A stretch of DNA of 35,702 nucleotides. Source: Pseudanabaena sp. M53BS1SP1A06MG (GTDB lineage Bacteria > Cyanobacteriota > Cyanobacteriia > Pseudanabaenales > Pseudanabaenaceae). Below the pieces are notes generated by a model. The model made no database searches, was not told where the DNA came from, and saw only the letters and a list, made by a program, of their open reading frames with translations. The translations under genes were made by a program, and so were the position numbers. Below are positions 24,732-31,364 of the stretch, one piece after another (the first letter of the stretch is position 1; each line of letters begins with the position of its first letter). The DNA is taken from contig JADBWH010000105.1 of the NCBI GenBank assembly GCA_020404105.1, positions 1 to 35,702 on the forward strand, read 5' to 3'.

Positions 24732-25649
24732 CTATAAATGATATTGACGATAAACATCACTGGCGGCACGATGTAAGAGAGAATGTCGATAAACTAGCGA
24801 TCGCATATCTTCGCAATAACCACCACCAATCACGCAGGCTACAGGAATACCTTGGGACACGCAGGTACTCAAAACCTGCATATCGCGCCTATATAGTCCC
24901 GAATCAGTAAGCGCTAATTTCCCTAGACGATCACCGATGTGCGGATCAACACCAGCATCATAGAGAACCAAATCAGGTTGAACTTCACTAAGTAAATCGG
25001 GTAAATGATTGGCAAGGGTGCGTAAATAAGCATCATCTTCCATTCCTTCAGGAAGAGGAACATCACGATCGCTAATTTGTTTAATTGAAGGGAAGTTAAT
25101 CAGGCAGTGCATAGAAAAGGTAAACACATTCGGTTCATCCTGAAAAATGAGCGCCGTGCCATCGCCTTGATGCACATCCAAATCAACAATTAATATCTTT
25201 TTGACTAGCCCCTCATTGAGTAATACTCGTGAGGCGATCGCCAGATCGTTAAAGATACAAAATCCTGAGCCATAGCTAGGGAATGCATGATGAGTTCCCC
25301 CTGCGGTATTGCAAGCTAAACCATGAGCTAATGCTAATCTCGTCGTTAACAATGTGCCACCAACAGCAATCCTCGTCCGATAAGCAAGTTCATAACTCCA
25401 AGGTAAACCGATGCGACGTTGAGCTTTATGGTCGAGTGTGCCTTGCCAGTATGCCTCAACATATTGGTGATCGTGAACTGAGGCAATGATTTCTAAGTCT
25501 GGTAATTCGGGTCGCAAAAACTGCTCTGGTCTAGCTACTCCATCAGCAATCAACATCTCGTAAAGCAAGCGAAATTTCTCCATCGGAAAGCGATGGGTGT
25601 TAGTGATCGGTGCGACGTAATTGGGATGATAGACGAGTGGTAAGTCCAT
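24732..25649 (-). CDS. Histone-deacetylase-family (AcuC/acetylpolyamine-type) hydrolase
   Basis: 305 residues from ATG 25649 (MDLPLVYHPNY); a TTG 39 bp upstream is less likely. It is an arginase/deacetylase-fold, Zn-dependent amidohydrolase. The catalytic His pair is in NTAGGTHHAF (residues 115-124), the Zn ligands Asp158 and His160 are in DLDVHQGDGT, and the third Asp is in LVLYDAGVDPHIGD; GGGYCEDM lies near the C-terminus. Bacterial members remove acetyl groups from proteins such as acetyl-CoA synthetase, or from polyamines. The substrate is unknown here. It is a single gene, with MITE copy B directly upstream. Confidence 0.9.
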   Translation of the reverse strand: MDLPLVYHPNYVAPITNTHRFPMEKFRLLYEMLIADGVARPEQFLRPELPDLEIIASVHDHQYVEAYWQGTLDHKAQRRIGLPWSYELAYRTRIAVGGTLLTTRLALAHGLACNTAGGTHHAFPSYGSGFCIFNDLAIASRVLLNEGLVKKILIVDLDVHQGDGTALIFQDEPNVFTFSMHCLINFPSIKQISDRDVPLPEGMEDDAYLRTLANHLPDLLSEVQPDLVLYDAGVDPHIGDRLGKLALTDSGLYRRDMQVLSTCVSQGIPVACVIGGGYCEDMRSLVYRHSLLHRAASDVYRQYHL

Positions 25650-25697
25650 TAATCTTGTATTTATTTTGTCTCTAGAATCCCAGTTCAAATGATTACT

Positions 25698-25801
25698 AAG
25701 TAGCTCAACTTAATTAAAACCCAAACCGAGAGTTTTGTTCCGCCCGCTATGCGGGCGGAACAAAACTCTCGGTTTTTAGTTTACTTATGTCTAGCTACTT
25801 A
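25698..25801. repeat. MITE family 1, copy B
   Basis: A 104-bp unit, ends AAGTAGCT and AGCTACTT. The inner perfect 22-bp inverted repeat (arms 25726-25747 and 25751-25772) surrounds TAT. It lies in the 5' gap between the divergent HDAC-family and phosphoesterase genes. Compared with copy A the stem has GAGAG/CTCTC instead of GAGAA/TTCTC, a paired change. Confidence 0.85.
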
Positions 25802-25880
25802 AATCAGCAGGATCTTACTCGATGTCAGCGATCCTTATAAACACTATAAAATATTGCTGCAAGTAGATGTTTTATTTCCT

Positions 25881-27011
25881 ATGGCAATCAAACGGCGGCA
25901 GTTATTGATATTAGGTGGATTAGCTCTTGGAGGCGGGATTGGTGGTGCGGCAGTTTCAGGAATTTTAAGTCGTAACAGTAAAGCGGATACCCTCACAGAA
26001 CCCCAAGCAACTACAGCAAATAGTTCTAAACCAGCCAAAACTAATGTAACGCGATCACTAAATCCTGCACCTAAAGGGCTATATGCCCCTACGCGAGGTG
26101 ATGTGCGGATCGTCCTGATTAGCGATCTTAATAGTGCCTATGGCTCGACAGATTATATTGCTCAGGTCAAACAGGCAATCACCTTTGTGCCAGATTGGGA
26201 ACCAGACCTAGTGCTATGTGGCGGCGATATGGTGGCAGGACAAGACAATACCCTCAAACCTTCAGAAATAGAAGCTATGTGGCAAGGCTTTGATAAACAT
26301 ATTGCTGCACCAATCCGTAAAGCAAAACTTCCCTTTGGATTTACAATTGGTAATCATGATGCATCAGGTTCATCCTTTGGTGGAAAGTTAACCTTTGAGA
26401 AAGATCGCAATGCTGTACTGAAGTATTGGCAAGACCCTAAACATGATGCGAATTTAAACTTTGTTGATCGCTCAGGATTTCCCTTCTACTATACATTTAC
26501 CCAAAATGATATTTTCTTTTTAACTTGGGATGCATCTACCTCGGAGATTCCAACAGATCAGATGAAATGGGCAGAAAAAAGTCTTGCAAGTGATGCATCT
26601 CAAAAGGCGAAGCTACGCATTGTGATGGGGCATTTGCCACTTTATGCAGTTGCAAAGGGACGCGAGACAGCTGGTAATTACCTAAATGATGCAGATCGTT
26701 TAAGAGCTTTGCTTGAGAAGTACAATGTTCACACCTACATTAGTGGACATGATCACGCCTACTATCCTGCCCATAAAGGGAAATTAGAACTTCTGAATGC
26801 AGGTGTTTTAGGTGATGGACCGCGCCGACTTTTGAGCGGTGCAATTGCACCAAATCGGACTGTTTCCGTCATCGATATTAAGGTAGATACTGCGGAAACG
26901 ATTTATACAACCTACGATATGGATAAGCTCAAGGTTGTCGATCAGAGTACTTTGCCGCGCTATATTGATGCTCCTAATGGTCGAATCACCCGTAGAGATA
27001 TCAAAATCTAG
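25881..27011 (+). CDS. Tat-type exported metallophosphoesterase
   Basis: 376 residues from ATG 25881; the frame upstream has only a TTG. The N-terminus MAIKRRQLLILGGLALGGGI is a twin-arginine-like signal with a long Gly/Ala hydrophobic core. The calcineurin-like metal-binding motifs follow: ISDLNSAYGS (usual DxH is DxN here), LVLCGGDMVAGQD (GD), TIGNHDASG (GNHD), VMGHLPLYA (GH) and YISGHDHAYY (GHxH-type). The first motif having Asn where His is usual is a possible functional change. It probably hydrolyses phosphate esters in the periplasm, possibly folded with metals before export. The substrate is unknown. Confidence 0.87.
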   Translation: MAIKRRQLLILGGLALGGGIGGAAVSGILSRNSKADTLTEPQATTANSSKPAKTNVTRSLNPAPKGLYAPTRGDVRIVLISDLNSAYGSTDYIAQVKQAITFVPDWEPDLVLCGGDMVAGQDNTLKPSEIEAMWQGFDKHIAAPIRKAKLPFGFTIGNHDASGSSFGGKLTFEKDRNAVLKYWQDPKHDANLNFVDRSGFPFYYTFTQNDIFFLTWDASTSEIPTDQMKWAEKSLASDASQKAKLRIVMGHLPLYAVAKGRETAGNYLNDADRLRALLEKYNVHTYISGHDHAYYPAHKGKLELLNAGVLGDGPRRLLSGAIAPNRTVSVIDIKVDTAETIYTTYDMDKLKVVDQSTLPRYIDAPNGRITRRDIKI

Positions 27012-27047
27012 CCAAATAGACCTATTGCAGAACCGTAGTTAAGACTT

Positions 27048-27150
27048 AAGTAGCTCAACTTAATTAAAACCCAAACGAGAGTTTTGTTCCGCCCGCTACG
27101 CGGGCGGAACAAAACTCTCAGTTTCTAGTTTACTTATGTCTAGCTACTTA
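27048..27150. repeat. MITE family 1, copy C
   Basis: A 103-bp unit nearly identical to copy B. The inner perfect 20-bp inverted repeat (arms 27077-27096 and 27100-27119) surrounds TAC. It starts 37 bases after the phosphoesterase stop codon. Copies B and C thus bracket this gene in the same orientation. Confidence 0.85.
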
Positions 27151-27176
27151 GTACTTATGCAAAAGGACTTATACAA

Positions 27177-27273
27177 CTTAAAACCCAGCAATATTTTTGA
27201 AAGTGACGCTTCGCCGCACTTTCAAAAATATTGCTGTACTACTCAAAAGCCTCTATAGGCTGTAAAGCCCTGT
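27177..27273. repeat. Repeat family 2, copy 1
   Basis: ACTTAAAACCCAGCAATATT opens a hairpin with perfect 20-bp arms (CAGCAATATTTTTGAAAGTG and its complement), followed by TACTACTCAAAAGCCTCTAT and AGGCTGTAAAGCCCTGTAG. Copy 2 at 31050 has the same frame with a changed stem. Part of the 496-bp gap before hslO. Confidence 0.75.
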
Positions 27274-27364
27274 AGATTTTAAATGAATCTTAAGCTCAGC
27301 TATCCATAAACCGATGGCTGAGTGGAGTCGAAATCAAGACTGCTATATTAGGAATTACGCATTG

Positions 27365-27403
27365 GGTAGATGTAGTGCGGGCGAAGCCCGCACTACATCT
27401 ACC
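27365..27403. repeat. Perfect 18-bp hairpin inside a larger inverted repeat
   Basis: Arms GGTAGATGTAGTGCGGGC (27365-27382) and its complement (27386-27403) surround GAA. Outside them TATTAGGA and TCCTAATA pair again. GGACTTA at 27165 and TAAGTCC at 27433-27439 may delimit a composite element of about 275 bp that contains repeat family 2 copy 1. The boundaries are tentative. Confidence 0.6.
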
Positions 27404-27507
27404 TCAATCCTAATAAATTCGTTCGATTTGCGTAAGTCCTATATATAAACAAAGTTGGAACAACCCACATAGGAATTCCCCTATTTCCAAATAAGCACTC
27501 TTAAAAA

Positions 27508-28464
27508 TCAAGCCTTTGCCTCAAGCTGTAATTCCTTAAGTAAATTATTTAGCTGATCTGTCGTTGCGTGATAAACCTGACTACAGAAATGACAAGTAGC
27601 CTCAGCACCATGATCTTCTGCAATCATTAATCGCAAATCTTCCTCACCAAACATTTTCATCGCTGCCAACATCCGCTCAAGGGTGCATCGACAATGAAAA
27701 CGCACTTCCTTACCCATCGGCAGGATCTCCAGATTGAGATCACCAAGGATTGTTGTCATTACTTCTTCAAGAGCCTTACCTTGTGTCAGCAGATCCTTAA
27801 ATTGATTGATATCACTTTTCGCCTCTAATTGATTCAGCAAATCTGCCTGAGAAAAATTAGAAGTTTTCGCCGCCCGCAAAGCTGCCTTAGGCATGACTTG
27901 CAGCAAGATACCCGCCGCAAATTTCACAGGACTATTACCAGAACTGGGATCAGCGATCGCCTTTTCGTCGATTACTTCCGTTAGCATTAACTTAGAGTAA
28001 GTTTGCTCTGAGGAAGCCAGAAACCAAGCCACATCCTCTGCAATGTCTCCCGAAATTAATTCAACAGTACTGCTATAGGGTTCACCATAACCAACATCTC
28101 GTAACACTTTCAGTAAACCAGTCGTACCGATCGCCCCGCCCACATTTTGTTGACCATCGACAAGGGTTGGCAAATCGAAATGGGGATTAGACACAAATCC
28201 ACGCACAGTACCATCAAAACCAGCATCTGCATACACTAGTCCTAACCCGCCATCTCCCGAAATCCTTACATTGACTCTAGCTTGGGGCTGTTTCATATTT
28301 GATGCAAGCAACAAACTCGCACACATCGCCCTACTTAGGGCGGCTGTTGCCACAGCAGACAAGTGGTGACGACATTGGGCTTCATTAATCGATTTGGTGA
28401 CATTAACACCAACAACTCTGACTCTAGCATCAGCAGCAATAGCGCGAATTAAGCAATCACTCAT
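27508..28464 (-). CDS. hslO: Hsp33 redox-regulated holdase chaperone
   Basis: 318 residues. The N-terminal substrate-binding domain has VNVRISGDGGLGLVYADAGF, VRGFVSNPHFDLP, VGGAIGTTGLLKVLRDVGYG and EPYSSTVELISGDIAEDVAW. The Zn-binding redox switch near the C-terminus has HCRC (Cys258, Cys260) and CHFC (Cys291, Cys294), all four ligands present. Oxidation releases Zn and activates the protein as a holdase against aggregation under oxidative heat stress. It is a cytoplasmic protein. It is followed by repeats at its 3' side and lies about 140 bp downstream of the ComFB gene on the same strand. Confidence 0.95.
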   Translation of the reverse strand: MSDCLIRAIAADARVRVVGVNVTKSINEAQCRHHLSAVATAALSRAMCASLLLASNMKQPQARVNVRISGDGGLGLVYADAGFDGTVRGFVSNPHFDLPTLVDGQQNVGGAIGTTGLLKVLRDVGYGEPYSSTVELISGDIAEDVAWFLASSEQTYSKLMLTEVIDEKAIADPSSGNSPVKFAAGILLQVMPKAALRAAKTSNFSQADLLNQLEAKSDINQFKDLLTQGKALEEVMTTILGDLNLEILPMGKEVRFHCRCTLERMLAAMKMFGEEDLRLMIAEDHGAEATCHFCSQVYHATTDQLNNLLKELQLEAKA

Positions 28465-28606
28465 GAATTTTTCCTAAACATCTACGATATTGAACAGATC
28501 AGAGGCTAAGCCTACATTGATCTCTATGTTATAGGCGAGCATCTTACTTTGACACAATGAGCGTTAGGAGTAGATAATGGCTAGCGCTTTGCGCCGTCCA
28601 TGAGGA

Positions 28607-29641
28607 TTACATAAATTGCTTTTCAAAGCCCCCTTTGGCTGGTACAGAGGTTTTAGAAGATGATCTCTCCCAACAAAGGTTTCCCATTTTTGCCTGTTCT
28701 AAAGACTGAGCTACGACTTCCGCCAAATTTTGCCATTTCACATCGCGATTCAGTAATAACTTACTGACTGCGACTAAGGCATGTTCTCTCTCATGACGAA
28801 TTTGATGGAACATTAAAGGATTGATCTTCTGATAGCTCAGATTCCGTACTTCTAGCATCGCCTCATGCACCATAATCGTTACTTCAGAGACAATATTCAT
28901 TTTGGCATAATTACGTAAATGATTTAATCCTTTTTCCGAAGTTGAGTATAACGGTGGTAACTGATTTAAAGTCCGCGCCAGTACATCTTCTAAACGAATA
29001 AACTTTAGTTCCGTAGGTGGAAAATTTCGAGCAAGCTTTTGAGCTATTCTAATCACAAGTCTTTCTAGAGAATGCACAAGATGATTAGATTCAATCATAT
29101 AGATATCATATTCACTTTGTTTTGATTCAGAAGCAACACTACATTTTTGAGCAGTATCATCAGTCATTTGAGTATTTATCTGTCTTCTTCCTAATGCCCC
29201 ATACTTACTTAACTTTGGAGGCAGATTTTCAAAGTTATATTTAGCGATCGCATTTTCTAAAGCTTCTTCTATAGCTTTAGGAACATCACACCACATGAGA
29301 TTTTGCCAACCCAGTAATTCTTGAACACAGAATAAAGCATAGGGAGCATTAGCTAACTCAATATCTGCTAGAGGTTGCGGTTGACGTAAGGGATCACTGC
29401 ACACTGCTATCAAGGCTTGGCGAGTCATTTTTGTAATATTTTCTCGCATCAACAGACATTCCTGCCGCTTTTGCTGCAATTCGACATCTGTTGAGGCAAA
29501 CATCGCAGGCAAGCGATTTAACGCATAGGCTATGACTTCATTGACACTATACTTATGTCTAATTCCACTGCCTAAGCTCTGGATTTGAGCATGAGCTTCC
29601 CTATAAACAAATTCAATGAGCACATTACGACAAGATTCCAT
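28607..29641 (-). CDS. Tandem ComFB-domain protein (probable cyclic di-nucleotide receptor)
   Basis: 344 residues with two ComFB-like domains. The first (about 1-140) has NEVIAYALNRLPAMFASTDV, then ENITKMTRQALIAVCSDPLR and QPQPLADIE. The second (about 185-330) has LEDVLARTLNQLPPLYSTSE, KGLNHLRNY and VTIMVHEAMLEVR. The A(L)NxLPx(M/L)(F/Y) block is diagnostic. Single-domain ComFB proteins in cyanobacteria are reported cyclic di-nucleotide receptors that control motility and natural competence; that is knowledge of the family, not shown here. The second copy has lost the DPLR motif kept by the first, so only one site may bind ligand. The upstream neighbour is a CheW-type adaptor. Confidence 0.75.
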   Translation of the reverse strand: MESCRNVLIEFVYREAHAQIQSLGSGIRHKYSVNEVIAYALNRLPAMFASTDVELQQKRQECLLMRENITKMTRQALIAVCSDPLRQPQPLADIELANAPYALFCVQELLGWQNLMWCDVPKAIEEALENAIAKYNFENLPPKLSKYGALGRRQINTQMTDDTAQKCSVASESKQSEYDIYMIESNHLVHSLERLVIRIAQKLARNFPPTELKFIRLEDVLARTLNQLPPLYSTSEKGLNHLRNYAKMNIVSEVTIMVHEAMLEVRNLSYQKINPLMFHQIRHEREHALVAVSKLLLNRDVKWQNLAEVVAQSLEQAKMGNLCWERSSSKTSVPAKGGFEKQFM

Positions 29642-29736
29642 GGAAGTGATTGCATGATTATGTACTAAGGAGCATCCAAGTTTAAATTATTCTATCGAAT
29701 TTTAGGAGCGATGAATATAAAGCCATAGAAACTTGA

Positions 29737-29774
29737 TAGACATAGAAAATGAAGTACATCATTTTCTATGTCTA
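29737..29774 (-). terminator. Hairpin between the CheW-type and ComFB genes
   Basis: Arms TAGACATAGAAAATGA (29737-29752) and its complement (29759-29774) are a perfect 16-bp pair around AGTACA, 12 bases past the CheW-type stop codon on the minus strand. It may terminate or only attenuate transcription towards the ComFB gene. Confidence 0.6.
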
Positions 29775-29785
29775 TTTCTATCAAA

Positions 29786-30301
29786 CTACGAATGTAAAAT
29801 TGCTGACTGTAGAATATGCTCAACTTTCAGTAGATAAGCCATACTTTCTTTACTCTCATCACGAATATAGCCCTTTTGGTAGGGTTTTAATGTTTCAGGG
29901 AGTGCGAAAGTATCATTCTCAAAATTATTGCTAGGCAGACGCACAACCCCCATAATGTCAGGAACAATTAAAGCAAGTGAAAGATCCTGTAAAGATATCA
30001 GAATCACTTCATAGAGACGGATATTGGGATCTAGGGGCTGAAAGCCTAAAAGCATAGCTAAATCAACTGCCCAGTAAACACGACGATGCCGACTTAAAAT
30101 TCCTAAAATACAAGATGGTTTATTCGGCACTGGCATAACATGAGAGGCTTTAATTGTTAACACTTCCTTTGTAAATTCACTTTCTAATAAGCCAAGCGTT
30201 TGAGGATCGATCGCAAACTTCAAGTAAGTACTCAGCTTGACTTGGGTTTGAGCATCCGTCTTAATATCTTGATGCTTGACTTGCTCGAAAAATGTGTACA
30301 T
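29786..30301 (-). CDS. CheW-domain chemotaxis/pilus-motility adaptor
   Basis: 171 residues. After about 25 N-terminal residues the CheW fold is seen: STYLKFAI, LTIKASHVMPVPNKPSCILG, ILSRHRRVYWAVDLAMLLGF, LYEVILISLQDLSLALIVPD and IMGVVRLPSNNF, ending KVEHILQSA. In cyanobacteria such proteins (PilI/PixI type) couple MCP-like receptors to a CheA kinase for type IV pilus phototaxis. The usual NLRG in the second strand region is replaced by ILSRHRR, so it is a divergent CheW. No CheA, MCP or CheY is in the window. It is the neighbour of the tandem ComFB gene. Confidence 0.82.
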   Translation of the reverse strand: MYTFFEQVKHQDIKTDAQTQVKLSTYLKFAIDPQTLGLLESEFTKEVLTIKASHVMPVPNKPSCILGILSRHRRVYWAVDLAMLLGFQPLDPNIRLYEVILISLQDLSLALIVPDIMGVVRLPSNNFENDTFALPETLKPYQKGYIRDESKESMAYLLKVEHILQSAILHS

Positions 30302-30550
30302 GGATAATATTTGAATTTTAGTAAAACTTAGTCATATATAGCAACATTGTGATGATTTGTATACGGCATGAATGCTGATATTTAGGGACTAGGGTATATT
30401 GGGGCTAGGATAGCGAGGTAGAGAGGGGAAACAAACTCCTACTTTACTAGGTCAAAAACTCCCAAAAAGTTTTGTCATAGGATCTAACTTTTGCCGTTTA
30501 AGCTTCTACCTCACATTTGACAACGATATAGAGAACTATAGAGAAAAAAT

Positions 30551-31018
30551 ATGGATCGCCGTAAGTTACTTTCTTGGTTTGGCTTAGGATGGCTGGTGAG
30601 TTTAATTCCATCGTCATTGCTAGGTTGCACTGATTCCAATCCCAACACATCAGTTCCCTCTACATCAGTTGCGTCAACTAAGTCCGCACCTGAAAGTGTC
30701 GTTGCTGCCCCTAGCAAAAATTTTAAAGTGATCGGCACTGTTGCTCAGCTTGATAAGGATGGTGTATTAATCACTTCTGATAAACAAATAGCTATCGTTC
30801 GGGATCCGAAAAACAAGGATAGTCTATTAGCAGTCAGCCGCACCTGTACTCATAACGGTTGTAAAGTGAATTGGCAAACTGACAAAAAAGTCTATGTTTG
30901 TCCTTGTCATGATGCTAAGTTTGCTCCCGATGGTACAGTTCTGGAAGAACCTGCGAAGAAGCCACTAACAACTTACACAGCTAAAATTGATCAAGGTCAG
31001 GTACTAGTTAGTTCATAG
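30551..31018 (+). CDS. Rieske [2Fe-2S] lipoprotein
   Basis: 155 residues. The N-terminus MDRRKLLSWFGLGWLV is Tat-like (RRK-LL) and ends in a lipobox SLLGC (Cys26), followed by a Ser/Thr linker. The cluster motifs are CTHNGC (Cys99, His101, Cys104) and CPCH (Cys117, Cys119, His120), giving two Cys and two His ligands and the Cys104-Cys119 disulfide expected of high-potential Rieske proteins. It has no C-terminal extension and is not in a petCA operon, so it is an accessory Rieske protein rather than the b6f subunit. Its partner is unknown. Its stop codon overlaps the start of a repeat (31016). Confidence 0.88.
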   Translation: MDRRKLLSWFGLGWLVSLIPSSLLGCTDSNPNTSVPSTSVASTKSAPESVVAAPSKNFKVIGTVAQLDKDGVLITSDKQIAIVRDPKNKDSLLAVSRTCTHNGCKVNWQTDKKVYVCPCHDAKFAPDGTVLEEPAKKPLTTYTAKIDQGQVLVSS

Positions 31019-31141
31019 TAGCTCGGCATAATTACAGCGCTTTGCACTTACTTAAAACTCAGAAATATTTTGAATGTATTGCAAAGCAACACTTTCAAAA
31101 TATTTCTGTACTACTTAAATCCTCAATAGGCTGTAAAGCCC
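31016..31141. repeat. Repeat family 2, copy 2, with a family-1-like left edge
   Basis: TAGTAGCTCGGCATAATTAC resembles the left end of MITE family 1 (compare 20881). From 31050 ACTTAAAACTCAGAAATATT starts repeat family 2, with an imperfect hairpin (CAGAAATATTTTGAA and its complement), TACTACTTAAATCCTCAATA and GGCTGTAAAGCCC. Compared with copy 1 the stem base pairs differ but remain mostly complementary. It occupies most of the 346-bp gap before the subtilase. Confidence 0.7.
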
Positions 31142-31212
31142 AAAACTAGAGAGTAGATTATTTGCATAGAGAGTGAGATACTCTCTGAATCATCTAGGTC
31201 ATTTCATTTTGC

Positions 31213-31239
31213 TTGCTTTCAAAAGAAATTTGAAAGCAA
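31213..31239. terminator. Small perfect hairpin upstream of the subtilase
   Basis: TTGCTTTCAAA and TTTGAAAGCAA pair perfectly (11 bp) around AGAAA. It lies in the gap after repeat family 2, and its function is unclear. Confidence 0.4.
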
Positions 31240-31364
31240 TGACAAGTAACAATTTCAAATTTTTTCTAGGTTTTAAGTCTTCGCAAAGCGCCATAAGACA
31301 AAAGGAAAATAGCTAATATGATAGCAATAGTGACTAGGGACTTGAGATCGAGGGTTTTGGAATT

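Noticed and set aside
25698-27150. Repeats considered as a CRISPR array
   Set aside because: Units are about 100 bp, internally palindromic and dispersed over many kilobases, with no regular spacers.
27012-27507. Gene-free gap before hslO considered as a possible tRNA or structured RNA gene
   Set aside because: All structure is explained by the repeat hairpins; no cloverleaf with a T-loop sequence was seen.
28607-29641. The ComFB protein considered as a DNA-uptake protein by name
   Set aside because: The name comes from a Bacillus competence operon; the domain itself is a putative ligand receptor and no uptake genes are nearby.
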